64,000 nt of DNA from Odiellus spinosus. Taxonomy: Eukaryota > Arthropoda > Arachnida > Opiliones > Phalangiidae. Below, in pieces: positions 13,052 to 24,556 of the stretch; the first letter of the stretch is position 1; the number at the start of each line of letters is the position of its first letter. The DNA lies in NCBI GenBank assembly GCA_963920705.1, contig OY987236.1:6062190-6126189 (forward strand), given 5' to 3'. The notes beneath the pieces are model-generated. The model saw nothing but the letters and a program-made list of their open reading frames with translations, searched no databases and was not told the DNA's origin. Both the position numbers and the translations under genes were made by a program.

Positions 13052-14498
13052 TTATTCGTACCAAGATTCATTGTACAAAGATCTTTTGATTTGATTTCGT
13101 TTTTCAATACCTTCCTCGTTATTCAATTCGTTCCCGCTTATTTTATCAGAAACAATTTTTTTGCGGGGATTTGCGAGGGCGAGGGCATCAGTGTTAATTA
13201 GACTGGGATCTAAGGTATCACCGGCTTGAATGCACATATTATGTAAAACAACGCAAGCCACCGAAACATTCGGTACTAAATCGACTCTGCTCATAACCAA
13301 GTTGTTCAAACGACTAAATCTAGTTTTCAAATGAGCAAAAGCTAAAGTTATAGTTTCCAGAGCTAGATAGATAGCGTTATTGAACAGTTTTTCATCCGCA
13401 GGCTGCTCGTACGTTTGAGAATAAGGTGTTAGTAAATGCTGATCGATGAAATAACATTCGTCCCCGATCAAATGGGTATTGTCAGGAAAAATCTCTGAAG
13501 CGTTGTTTGAAGCCTTTTGATGCAAATCGCAAGCGTAGTAGACCTCAGATTTTGTGTAAGAGCCCAGAAGTCCGGCGTAACAGTCGATAAACATCAAGTT
13601 CTCATCACAAATTCCTTGAAGTATGATTGTGGGTAATCCTTCAGAGTTTCTATAAGCTTGGGGTAAAGCTTCCATAGCTCGCACTTTCACGTGAATAGCG
13701 TCCAAAGCTCCTACAATTCCTAAGGAAAAAATAAGATTTAAGCAAAGTTATTTTGGGTTTTATAGTATCTTACAAAACCAGTAATAATTGACTTTGAGTA
13801 CCTGGTATTCCGCATTTATTTTGAAAATGGGAGGCTATTTCTTGAGCACGTTCTGGGCTAGGCCAAATGATTACATCCCCCGCAACTTGAACTAGAGCGT
13901 TACAAACTCTACGTACAGTTACTAGAGCGCTTGATTTACTCGTATGGAATCTCTTCGCTATCAAACTAGATTTAAATAAAAATTAAATTATAGCCCATTA
14001 TATTTGAACATTGAATCTTTACCTGAATGATTCTTGGTTAACTAGTAACCAGACTGTAAGCAAAATCTGTTTAACCACGGACAAACTTGGCTTACCCCCG
14101 AAGGAAATAGAGTACTGACTCGTAACTGCGTCCCCAATTGATAGACACAAACTTTCCAATGTAGTTTTAGTCATTTTAAAATTATGCGCGAAGTCGCTAA
14201 TCAGTGTCATTTCCTTATTGATAGTGAGTACGGTATCTTGTAGTCTTTCAAAGGTGTTGTCCAAGTGTGTATTGTCTAATTTTATTTGTTTGTCAGGGAC
14301 AGTGGGGCTATGAGCTGATTCTATCTCTAGTTGTTTACGTTTCTTACTCGTACTTTCCTCAGTTTTAGACAGTAAGGCGACAGTCGAAGCTAACTCTTCC
14401 GCTTCGATATCTTCATTTTCTCCCGCTAATAATAAATCCACAATTTCAAATACAGCATCAGTAATTACTTTTAATCGAGCAGTTTTACTCGGACCCAT
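13052..14498 (-). CDS. Second Harbinger transposase-derived protein
   Basis: Three exons on -, 14498-14023, 13965-13802 and 13719-13052, give 435 residues. The N-terminal ~150 residues are hydrophilic with a KKRKQLE-type basic patch that could be a nuclear signal. Then follow a helix-turn-helix (AKRFHTSKSSALVTVRRVCN) and a DDE_Tnp_4 fold: GALDAIHVKV (first Asp, about 220), LIGDECYFIDQHLLTPY (second Asp, about 300), and ITLAFAHLKTRF. The catalytic Glu position before AF is Thr (about 338), though a Glu sits three residues earlier (about 335). The fold ends in CVVLHNMCI. It is clearly related to the 9610-10931 gene but diverged, with a different intron set. An AATAAA overlaps the stop codon. 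It may be a domesticated relative or an old element that lost activity recently; no flanking terminal inverted repeats were found. Confidence 0.85.
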
Positions 14499-14837
14499 TG
14501 CTAACCCTTAATCTATTTTGTTGATGAAATGCGTTAAATATTATTCAAATTAAAGCAGACGATCCTTTTTTATTGACCCCGTAGTTGCCTGACACCTGGA
14601 GGCACATTTGTTCTAAGCGCGAAATTTAAACTTCTTGAGTTACTCATCATTTTATAATATACACCTAGGTAACACAAGTATATAAGGCACTAGTAATAAG
14701 CGTGAAAAATAAAAATTAGCTTAATATCATTTTAATAGAATCTTTTTAAAATATTACAATGATGGAAAGAAACGTAATTAATTTCCTCGATGGTAAGAAA
14801 TTTTTCGAAGTCGTTTCTGTAGAGGATTCCTCGTAAC

Positions 14838-15563
14838 TTAACCGTAGACTTTTCCGAAGGCACCGTAGCCTCCATAAGCGGTGTAAGGGGCCCCATAACC
14901 GTAAGCTCCGTGTCCGATGGCGGTAGTGTAGGTGACAGCTCTGACTGGGGCGTACGCCCCGTAGGCTCCCCCATAGCCTCCGTAACCAAGGTATCCAGCG
15001 GTGGCGGAAGCCAACATAACGGCCAAAAGAACAAAAATGCACTGTTCGGAATAAATGATTGGTATTTATCTGTTGGGGAAATTTAGTTTATGAAAACTTT
15101 GATCATCAAATAAGAGCCCAACTATCGTAGTTCTTTTAAATTTGTTAAAATGATTGGATCCTTGTAGAGGTCCTTGAAGTATTTCTTCACTTTTACTTAT
15201 CCACTTTGACCCTCTGTCTCTTGGTGCTCCAAAGATTCATAAATGTACAAACAAGTCTTGTAATATCTGTTTGACACCAAGAAACCAATGGAAAGCTCGA
15301 AACCAAAGATCAGATAAGAGTACTTCGAGATGATCAGACTCAAACAGTTTAAGTCTCGCGTCTCTTTGGGATCAACAATCCAAAGAAAGGCGAGATCAAA
15401 TAAGCGAATGACATTGAGCAACCAACAGGGAAGAAACTTTCTGAGGGACAAAATGGGACGTTATGGTTTGGATATTTTCTAACTCTTGATGATATTCAAT
15501 TGTTGAACAGGTAGAGTTTAAAAATGATCAGAAACCTAAACGTATACTTACGAAAGATTTCAT
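14838..15563 (-). CDS. Small secreted Gly/Tyr-rich (cuticle-type) protein
   Basis: Two exons on -, 15563-15552 (only MKSF) and 15041-14838, give 71 residues. Residues 1-19 (MKSFCIFVLLAVMLASATA) are a classic signal peptide. The mature part is made of GYGGYGGAYGAY-like repeats plus a central VRAVTYTTAIGHG stretch and contains no Cys after the signal. The intron splitting the signal peptide after four codons is typical of arthropod cuticular and other secreted structural protein genes. The product is probably an extracellular matrix or cuticle component, but Gly/Tyr-rich proteins also occur in silk, shell and eggshell, so the exact role is open. A TATA box and initiator lie upstream. The 511-bp intron holds a chance frame (15197-15451, -) that I do not support. 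Confidence 0.8.
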
Positions 15564-15633
15564 GGTAGTGATGGTTTTTTGGCTTTAGAAGCTAACTCTT
15601 TTCCTAAACTTTGAAAGTTTAAAAAGTTTTGAT

Positions 15634-15664
15634 ACTGACTCTGCACTCTGGGTCCCTTTATATA
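15634..15664 (-). promoter_or_regulatory. TATA box and TCAGT initiator of the Gly/Tyr-rich gene
   Basis: On -, TATATAAAG (15664-15656) is followed by TCAGT (15638-15634), with the initiator A at 15636, 26-28 bp after the TATA start. This spacing and the TCAGT initiator are the standard arthropod core promoter. The predicted 5' UTR is about 73 nt. Confidence 0.7.
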
Positions 15665-15669
15665 CCAAT

Positions 15670-16750
15670 TTTTGGGCCGGCTTTTGGGACCGTTAGATCT
15701 ATTTTGTTCTAGCCCTCCTTTTTCGGACAATATAACGGGAAAACCAGTTTAATTTTTTCGTTCGTTTAACTTTTAAAGCGATTGTTTCACGTTATTCACT
15801 CGTGATTGGAGCGTGTAGCCAGTTAATTCGGGTGTGGTTCCTTTTAAAATCATTTTTATTGGATGGTTAAAGGGCGGGAAGTGGGAAGCACACCAACTTA
15901 ACTTTTATTTTGTTATATTTTAAAGAGTATATGACCATGTTTTCTCGCGTCAATTACAAATAATAGCAGTGCTGCGCAATCGGATGCTTAGTAGATTACT
16001 TTACAACCATAAAGGTAACCTAAATACATAATTTCAATCAGTTTTCTTTGGAGAGTTGAGTGCTTTAATTATTAGTTACGTTGGGAAACAAGTTGACGCG
16101 CGTGTTTTAGTTTATACTCCCTTTAATTTCACCTTAAATTAGCAGCTCGCACAGAGCTCCTTTATATCTACGATTTTTGTTTCCTTATACATAGAGGTGA
16201 AACAAACTCTTGTCACCCAGACTTGAAGAAATATAATACCAAATCATAATAATCTAATAATTCTGAAGGTGGTTTGTAAACATTTATCTTTATTTTTTTG
16301 TAGTCTTTATTTTACTTTAAAACAATTTTTTTTCACGTGTGAAATACGCGGCTTCGCAATTTTTCTTTACACAACTTGATTTGACAGCCCGTGAAATGGT
16401 ACCAAGGTCGAAATTAAATATTTAAGAGCATATTACACTTTTTTAAACGTGACATAATTGAATTTTAAAATTGATTTTGCTTGCTCATAAGACCATTATA
16501 ATAAGTATAGCGTGTTATATATTATGAATTGAATGAAATTAAAGCGTATTAATACACAATTTTAAACTCAGTAGAGTATAAAATAATTTGAAACATCTTA
16601 ACTGTCTTTTAACACGAGGATAAGTTCATCAGTTATTCGGCCCTTTTAAATCAGTGTTAACTCTGTGTCGAAGTTAGTTTGAACCTTAATTAGACGCTCC
16701 AATTTCTGTATTGGTCTGCCAGCACTAGTTTTAAATTGGTTATTATAGGT
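15670..16750. other. Intergenic stretch, nothing recognised
   Basis: AT-rich DNA upstream of the Gly/Tyr-rich gene. I see no gene and no element ends. Confidence 0.4.
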
Positions 16751-16755
16751 TATAT

Positions 16756-17170
16756 CAGAGGTATATAACCCCCTTCGGGGGGAAGTATGAAAGGTAGGCA
16801 AAATCGACGAACAACAAGTGCCCGGCGTAAATCGCGGCGGATCGACACACCGCTTTACTCCCAAAAAATAGTTACACCATTTTGAACCTCACTAAATTTT
16901 CCCTACGCGCACTTCCGGAACTCGCGAGCTGAAGTCAACCTTGGACTCCATTTTAACAGACAGCCTGACTCCCGAGACAGAAAGCTCTAAACACAAATCG
17001 AGCCGTCTTGTTTATACAAAGACCATTTACTAGAGTAGCGACATTGAGAAGTCCAGCGCGAGCTAGTGGCCTAGATAGTCAGCAGCGGGCTCTTGTTGTT
17101 CGTAATTTTTAGCATTGGTAGTATAGGGGCTTTCATACTTCCCCCTGAAGGGGGTTATTATATACCTCTG
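16756..17170. mobile_element. MITE family C, copy 1
   Basis: 415 bp with long inverted ends starting CAGAGGTATATAA, followed by a G/C hairpin-like cccccttcgggggg. The second copy (34202-34615) is in inverse orientation. The flanking heptamers (GTTATAT, CTAATAC) match only partly. The open frame 16646-16864 on - overlaps it and is not a gene. Confidence 0.85.
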
Positions 17171-17829
17171 CTAATACTTTACTTTTGGTTAACTTTTTGT
17201 ACGTTTTAACTCGTTTTAACGTCCATTGTGACGAGTAATTCAAACAAAAGGTTAAAATAATCTCACTTAATTTTATTACGAGTACTAAGCGCGTAAATTA
17301 GTTCATGGCTAAAACACTTGGGGTGGATTTCTAGTTAGATTTTTTTTTGTTTATGAAACATTGTCGCTTTGTAAGTTATAGTTCCCCGAAAAAAAAACGT
17401 ATTTTTATTTTCAGTTTTATGTTAGAAAGATAAAATAATTTTTTTTTTCTACACAGAAGATACTAACAGCCACGCTATATAAATTTGCATAAATTTCTTT
17501 GTTGAGGTATATTTTTTCCCCTTTTCTTTTGAAGGCAAAAACTTTTACGTGATAAAATCTTTTAACTCCTTCCATTGTATTTGGTAAGAATTGCTTTCCC
17601 AAGATTTGGTCCGCGAACCCTTCGTAGGTATAGTAATATTTCTGGTTATAGTGTATTGAAAGGATCTTTGGGAACTTTCTTCTAAATTCATATATAATTC
17701 ATTGAAAATTGACTAATTACTCCAATATGGTTGATTTATCAATAAGTTACTTATAATAGTTGACGGTTAAAGGTCAAGTCTCTTATAAATTTAAGTTTTA
17801 TATATTTTAAACCACGTAATATTAAAAAT
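17171..17829. other. AT-rich intergenic stretch
   Basis: Low-complexity T/A runs; nothing recognised apart from AT-rich filler. Confidence 0.4.
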
Positions 17830-18202
17830 TTAAAGGGAAAATGCAACCTGACGGGGTTGCCACAGGTCAGGGAAAAGTCAGAGAATTTGAAAATGAACCA
17901 GAATTTTAAGGTATTTTAAAAAGTCAGGATATTTTAAAAAGTCGGGGAATTTTAAGATATTTTAAAGAGTCTGAGAATTTAAAGATCTTTCAAGAAGCCA
18001 GGAAATTACAATCATTATCTGCTGAAAATATTTGAAGCTGACCGTGTCAGTTAGAACAAAGATATGCATGCAAAAGTTTGGCGAACGCAATTATAAAAAA
18101 AAATTAAAAGGTTAAAAATTGTGTAGTATTAGCTGAAATAGTCAGGGAAAATCGCTGGAAAAGGTCAGGGAATTTGAATCTGAAAAAATTGTGGCAACCC
18201 TG
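17830..18202. mobile_element. CAGGG-type MITE family A, copy 1, next to a TTAA-type end
   Basis: CGGGGTTGCCACAGGTCAGG at 17852 pairs with GTGGCAACCCTG ending at 18202 (351 bp). The body repeats phrases like gtcagggaatttga. Immediately left, TTAA plus AGGGAAAATGCAACCTGA (17830-17851) is the end of the TTAA family seen at 35656-36017, so one element seems to abut or interrupt the other. Confidence 0.75.
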
Positions 18203-18574
18203 ATTTCAATATAAAGTTTGTAAAAGTATTCCAAGTTCATAAATAACTGTAATTCAATTTACATATATATAATATTGGAATGTTTGAAACACACCCATAT
18301 TTATAATGTTAGTTTTAGGCGTATACATATCTACACGTAATTTGTTTATTGATACTCCTATCATTATAGCCTATGCGTTGTTCTTAATGAATTTGTATAA
18401 CCACGCGCGCCAAGTTTTTAGTTTTATATAGCCTTGAGAACTTGGCTTCGACTGTTACCATCAAAATTAAGTTTTTATGAATTCCCTCTGTTGATAACCC
18501 AACTACTGTCATTTCAATATCGAAATATTGCTCTAAGATCTTAAAATAAACACGCAACTTGACTCAAGTTAAAG

Positions 18575-18865
18575 CAAGAAGGATCAGATAAGGAGAGGAA
18601 AAGTGGGAACGGCGCGGCTCCTACTGCGTCGGCCTAAACTCCCACTCTGGGAGAACGGGGGACAGACGGGGGTAGAGATGCTTCGTGGTAAATTGTTGTC
18701 ACGTGGGTAAAAGAATCCTTTATGAGACGCGCTAGCTAGCGACCACGTGACAACAGTTTACCTCGAGAATTTCCTATCCCCCCTTTCCACCCGAGTGGGA
18801 GGTTGGCTCTTCTCTCTCTAACTCAACGCAGCCCCACTTTTCCTCTCCTTATCTAATCCTTCTTG
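18575..18865. mobile_element. MITE family D, copy 1
   Basis: Inverted ends CAAGAAGGATCAGATAAGGA and AGATAAGGAGAGG partner on the right side, with a GC-rich body and a central CTAGCTAG palindrome. GTTAAAG flanks both sides (18568-18574; 18865-18871, sharing one base with the element end). Confidence 0.85.
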
Positions 18866-18911
18866 TTAAAGCTAAAGCTAAGCACTTGAATTTCATTTTG
18901 AAAAAATTACC

Positions 18912-19294
18912 GAGGTTGTTTTTTACACGCGTGACGTCGGTTTTAGTTTTCATTTCAATTTGCTACCATAGAATAACGAAAGAAATCGGCTTACCCAATG
19001 AGTAAAAATCTAATTGGATCAAAAAGGATCCAACCGAATGCGATCAAATATACCAAATTAAGTAACATGAGTTCAATAAAAGTGGACCAAAGTCATTTAA
19101 ATTTGGTCCACTTTTGTGGAATTCGTTTTTTTTTCATTTGATAGAAGAATTGTGAAATAATTTTCCATTTAAAACCTTTTTTGACAAAATTAGAAGATAT
19201 TTCCTCATTGGGTTATCCGATTTCTTCCGCTATTCTATGGTAGAATATTGAAATTAAAAGTAAAATCGACGTCATACTAAGTAAAAACAACCTC
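18912..19294. mobile_element. MITE with ~90-bp inverted repeats
   Basis: GAGGTTGTTTTTTAC at the left pairs with GTAAAAACAACCTC at the right. The inverted similarity continues inward through gacgtcggtttta and taccatagaataacg to about 19000/19205. No clear target duplication is seen. Confidence 0.75.
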
Positions 19295-19299
19295 ACGAT

Positions 19300-20710
19300 T
19301 TTTAACAATTTTTAAAGAATATATTCGTGAGCTTTGGCGCGAGATCAATTTTACAAGTCAAGTTACCATGTCTATTCTTTAAATTTTTGTTGACCGGCAT
19401 GCATATGAAGTGGGGGCCCAGAGTTTTACGAATCTTAGCTGCTTCAAACAGTTCTTGGTTTTAACTTGAACCGAAGGTATTTTTATATAGGACCTAGTAT
19501 TGAATTCATGCAAATATACTTCTAAACAATGCTTTATATATGTACAAACCGAGTTTGCAACTTAGGTACGCAAGTGGGACACGCGATAGAACTTTTATCG
19601 TGTAGACACGCGTGTACTGAGCTAATTTATCACCGGGGTTAATTGTTTCTCGTAAAGAGAATGAGAGAAGGAGGTGGGGGGAGTGAAATTAATAGAATCT
19701 TATATAAGGGGGGACAAGGATCGAATTCCCCGGGGATTAGTCCTCCCCATTCGATATACCCCCGTATATCCTAAGCCAATCTAGTCGATGGGACCCTAAT
19801 TAGAAGTGACCCCGGACAATTCTAACCCACTTCCCCTTTTGGCTCTCGTTATACCCTAGCTTTGCCGCTTTACCCCATGGGTCACCGCTTAAAGGGAGGG
19901 TGAAATTACTTTATAATTAAAAAAAAACGTGTCTCATTAGTATTTAAACATTAGTTTAAGACTGAAAACCAATTTTAACAATTAGTCTTTACTATTTTTA
20001 TCGACTGCTAAATGTCTGTTTGGTCACTCGGCGCCAATAGGAGAGCTACCGGAAGTAAAGATACCAGAGAATGAACTCTATTAAACCCTACCCCATAACC
20101 ATAGAAAACTGCAGTTTTATATCGGGAACTTGGCTACCTTAAACGTATTTTTAATTAATATAATAAATATTTTCTCGCGGAATATAGGCCTAATAGGTCT
20201 TTGAGTAACCGCACGAGCTGGCTAATTGCCTAATTATAATAAAAATTATCTTTATTTTCGTTTTGACCTTCTCTTTAAATCGAATAGGTGTGGAGGGAGA
20301 TAAAATGACCTTTATAGGTCAAGGGGAAATTTCATTAGAGTTCGCTTCCGCCCCAATTGATGCTAAACAGCATTGACGGCTGTCTTTTAGCTTTGATTAA
20401 TGCGGCGAATCCCCCTTTTTTCCCCCTTTCGAGAACCTAAAAAAAATGCCGCATTTTTTTTTTATTGAACATCTATTGCGCTTTAGCAATCGGTTAAATA
20501 GCATTATAATGTTATATGCCTAACCCCCATAGTTCATTCGGTTAGAAACATTAGAGACAAAGGTATTTAGATTTCGGAGGCCAATATCTCTGTCTTCTAC
20601 TCTATTTGCTGTAATACTTTTTGGAATAGTTTCTATTGTTCTTTGTTGTGGAATTCCAAGTAATATGTTTGTTATTACATCAACAGTCCAATACAGTCCT
20701 CCTAAGGTTC
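19300..20710. other. Intergenic, partly GC-richer
   Basis: 19590-20060 is GC-richer with C-runs; no frame or RNA gene is recognised. It includes a gctaccggaagt ETS-like site near 20046. Confidence 0.3.
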
Positions 20711-20716
20711 AGATTG

Positions 20717-21131
20717 CAAGGTGACCACTTTTCCTATATTTCCCATTTTTTTCCTATATTTTCACCTCCTTCCTATATTTCTCCTATAATTTAATGGCAA
20801 TTCCTATAATCTCCTATATTTCTACTCAAAATCTCTAGTTAAGGGTAAAGTTATAAATTATACTGTCAGCTGTATAATATTATTTTAGCTTAACTGTACA
20901 TTTTCCAGTTAAAATAGTCTGTAAAATTCCATACTATTTAAGCAATTGCATCATATTAATACCACGTTTAAAGGGGTGTCGAGAGTTGTGATGCAATAAT
21001 AAACATGGTTCCTACTTTTAATTAATTATTTTCCTATTTTATCATATATTTTACACTTATTTCTTCCTATTTTATCCTATATTTTCCTATATTTCCTATA
21101 TAGGATTTTCAAATTTTCAGTGGTCACCCTG
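20717..21131. mobile_element. CAGGGTGACC-type MITE with 6-bp duplication
   Basis: CAAGGTGACCACT at the left pairs with AGTGGTCACCCTG at the right. AGATTG flanks both ends (20711-20716, 21132-21137). The body is made of tcctatatttt-like phrases and shares an internal ~280-bp core with 38285-38565. Confidence 0.8.
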
Positions 21132-21139
21132 AGATTGAT

Positions 21140-22914
21140 ACGGGACCTTGAATTAAAAGGGAAATTTAAAATACGTTTTAGAATTTATTACTGTAAAATG
21201 CTGCATAATATCGAACTCTCGTTAGATATTTGTTAAGCCTACTTTTCAAGATTTGATTTCGAGCTTAATATACAATACTTATAAAACTATCGCTAAATTA
21301 AATTTCAGTATTTCAGTCTCCCTTTATTTGAATAATTAAAGGAATAAGCCAAAATTGATCCTAAATTAATGTTATCCAGAACTCCGGTTGTTATATATTC
21401 AAAGTAAATAACTGTATGGGTTTGCATGTTAAATTCCAAATTTCTAATTCATATTTCAAACATACTATGAAGATGTCTGTATCAAAAATTCAAAATTTAT
21501 TTTTGCGGGAATAAATATTACAGGAAATGGTCTATACCTTGTTTCGCTAGTCTCCTCGACCCAGAAAATATGGGAGAACCTCATAGTGGTGCATAGGGGA
21601 TGCTCTTTCATAAACAAATCGATCTAAAGCCGAGTGAAACCAAATACTTGCCCCCAAAAATCAGACTCTGTTAGCGATTAAACCAGTCGGTAATGTCAAC
21701 ACGTAACTACCCTACAATTTTTAGGAATGCTCATAAAGGGGTAGCAACGCTACCTGATTAAAATTAAAATTAAATTATTAAATTTGAATGTATTCGGGAA
21801 AAAATTACCATTCTTGCGTGGCGCCTTCAACATAAACTTATTTTACATTTAGCTAGTAGACAACGAAAGAAAAAAAGCTACCTGTTTCAGACTTTTCGAA
21901 CGTAAATATTTAAGGAAATTCTCTGGGCTCCTGGAATTGCTAAGTAAATTTTTTACTTCGCCTTACCTTTCACTCTCGTAAACTAATATACTACCAAACT
22001 TTCAAGGTATTTTTTTGGTACCACATCTACTCTCTAACTAGTACACTTAAAAGTTTTAAGGTATACTTAGCCTATGAGAGTATTTTTACCACTTCCGTAA
22101 AATCTGTACACCAATTACTTGATTACGTAACTGATTACAGCCTTTGTTAATGCTAAAGTGGTTTGAATCATTAAAAGTGGGCTATGGATGGATATCTTTC
22201 CCTTAAAACTTGCACGCGATTAGCTAGTTTTAGCTTTCTTACGTCTGAATAGATGTTCACTTGCTGTCGGCCAGAAAAAGATGAAAACCAAATCTAGAAT
22301 TTTTTTTAACAAACTCAATGGTAATAACCATAAATTTTTGATCATATAGCAGAGTTCTCTATACAAGTTCAACCCTCAAAACCATGTGATAATAACCCTT
22401 TAACCTTTACTAGAGATTAAACTTAGTAAAGCGTATACTTTGGCAGCGTTGTATTCTGCCGTTTCTTCATTTGGAACATCTCTAGAGGCGGCGGAGAATT
22501 TTCTCTCCAAATTTATCATTAATAATTTGCGAGTTACCCCGGCAACACTCGAATCCTAAACGTTCATTTAGAGAGACACTGAAACTGAGAGATATAGTCA
22601 CCCGAAGAATTCGACACTCATTTCCCATATGTTTCGTTTTATCTAAGAAATTACCCAAAGTCATAACTCTAAATTCCGTAGTATCTCGAGTATTGAAAAC
22701 TACGAATGGTTTTATAAATAAGTAGTATAAAGATGAGGGAAAAGCTTTTGATACATAATTTGCGGCACGCGTTACGATTCCCCGTCAAAATCTCCTCCTT
22801 TACGCGCGTAAATGAGGCCAAAAGTTGGCCCCAATTCCTTCGCTCTGCATGCAAAAATTAACAGTTCATACTATATTCGAGCTATATTTTTCAAAGTGAT
22901 AATGTACTGTAATT
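21140..22914. other. Intergenic stretch, no gene supported
   Basis: Several 60-codon frames (22482-22664, 22669-22854 on -) show no family features. Sequence by eye is single-copy. Confidence 0.35.
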
Positions 22915-22918
22915 TTAA

Positions 22919-23326
22919 AGGGAAACTTGGAGCGAAAAACGAAACACCCTTTGAATTTATTTTCGGAATTACCGTGCTAAAAAACATGTATGAATTTTTA
23001 AATTTTGGTTAAATTTAAATAGAAGTAAATATACATTCGGACCAATCATATTATTTCAGCCTTCATTAGCCCTTGTAACGTCTTAACATTAAGAGAATAG
23101 GCCGGCGTGTGATAGCCAAGACCTTGAGAATCAAGTGCCCGCCTATTATTTTAATGTTAGAATATTATAAGCGGCCGAAATAATATGATTGGTCCGAATT
23201 ACTTTTAACAAACTTTAGAAATTAATTTAAATACCAAAAAAAGTGTCTAAAAATTGTGAAAAAATTCTCAAATACGGTTTTTTTTGGCATTGTGATTCCA
23301 AAAATAAATTCAAAAGCTGTTCCCCT
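22919..23326. mobile_element. TTAA-type MITE with internal palindrome
   Basis: TTAA at 22915 and 23327 flank AGGGAAACTTGGAGC and a right end reading TTCCCCT. Centre 23037-23200 is an imperfect palindrome with TCGGACCAATCATATTATTT arms. Related copies: 36773-37223 and a core at about 27985-28090. Confidence 0.75.
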
Positions 23327-23329
23327 TTA

Positions 23330-23601
23330 AGTAAACAGTATACTTTATTTTAAAGGCAAACAATGTAGGCTAAATTGTGTTATTAACTACCGTGTGTCTG
23401 AAAGCAGACAATAATCTGCTTAGTGATAGTTAAGAAATACCCAATGAGAGAAATTCTTTCAATTGTTTAGCCTTATACACTCTTTGTTCGACGTATTCTT
23501 GATTAATCTTCGAAATTGTTATCAGCGCTCGTTTTTCATCAAGAGCTAAGAGTAGTTATACCGCGCTTTTTAGCCCCCCATTTTTGAAATTAAATAGGGC
23601 A
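23330..23601. other. Short intergenic spacer
   Basis: Nothing recognised between the TTAA element and the next CAGGG-type fragment. Confidence 0.3.
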
Positions 23602-23905
23602 TGGTTGCCACAGGTCAGGGAAAGTCAGGGAATTTGAAAATGAACCAAAAAAGTCTGGGTATTTTAAAATATTTTAATAAAAGTCAGGGAATTTAAGGAT
23701 ATTTCAAGAAGCCAGGGAATTACAATCATTATCTGCAGAAAAGATTCGAAGCTGACCGTGTCAGTTGTATAGATTAGAACAAAGATATGCAATGCAAAAT
23801 GTCTGGCGAATGCAATTATATAAAAAATAAAAGGTTAAAAATTGGGTAGTATTAGCTGAAACGGTCAGAGAAAAACCTGGCCAGGGAATTTGAATCTGAA
23901 ACAAG
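23602..23905. mobile_element. CAGGG-type MITE family A, copy 2 (right end lost)
   Basis: ATGGTTGCCACAGGTCAGGG at the left and the internal gaagctgaccgtgtcagttg phrase identify it. The terminal GGCAACCCTG on the right is missing. Confidence 0.7.
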
Positions 23906-24059
23906 ATGGTCAAGCCCATAGGAATAGCTAGACCCATGACATTGTAAAAGAGGCTGAAAAGAATTATGCTATAGCAGGGGCTTGTTATGCATGCATAAAC
24001 GCTCTTTGAACAATTTGAATGGCGTTTCGAGATTCCTTTAAACACGAAGTTGCGTAAAG

Positions 24060-24556
24060 TTTTTCAAATCATGTTTTTCAAATCATGTTTTTCAAATCAT
24101 GTTTTTCAAATCATGTTTTTCAAATCATGTTTTTCAAATCATGTTTTTCAAATCATGTTTTTCAAATCATGTTTTTCAAATCATGTTTTTCAAATCATGT
24201 TTTTCAAATCATGTTTTTCAAATCATGTTTTTCAAATCATGTTTTTCAAATCATGTTTTTCAAATCATGTTTTTCAAATCATGTTTTTCAAATCATGTTT
24301 TTCAAATCATGTTTTTCAAATCATGTTTTTCAAATCATGTTTTTCAAATCATGTTTTTCAAATCATGTTTTTCAAATCATGTTTTTCAAATCATGTTTTT
24401 CAAATCATGTTTTTCAAATCATGTTTTTCAAATCATGTTTTTCAAATCATGTTTTTCAAATCATGTTTTTCAAATCATGTTTTTCAAATCATGTTTTTCA
24501 AATCATGTTTTTCAAATCATGTTTTTCAAATCATGTTTTTCAAATCATGTTTTTCA
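24060..24556. repeat. Perfect 14-bp tandem array, 35 copies
   Basis: TTTTTCAAATCATG repeated 35 times with no visible change, plus a partial unit. As 14 is not a multiple of three and the unit has no stop in the + frames, all three + frames stay open and give a 14-residue periodic peptide. The frames are a by-product of the repeat, not a gene. Confidence 0.97.

Noticed and set aside
14732-15042. Two 98-100 codon frames overlapping the Gly/Tyr-rich exon on -
   Set aside because: Out-of-frame readings of the same exon; only the third frame has a signal peptide continuation and a matching first exon.
15197-15451. 84-codon frame on - inside the intron of the Gly/Tyr-rich gene
   Set aside because: No family features and no splice logic; sits wholly within a well-supported intron.
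22919-23326. tRNA-like look of the GC-rich core at 23100-23140
   Set aside because: No cloverleaf with box A and box B could be drawn; it is the palindromic core of a MITE family with other copies.
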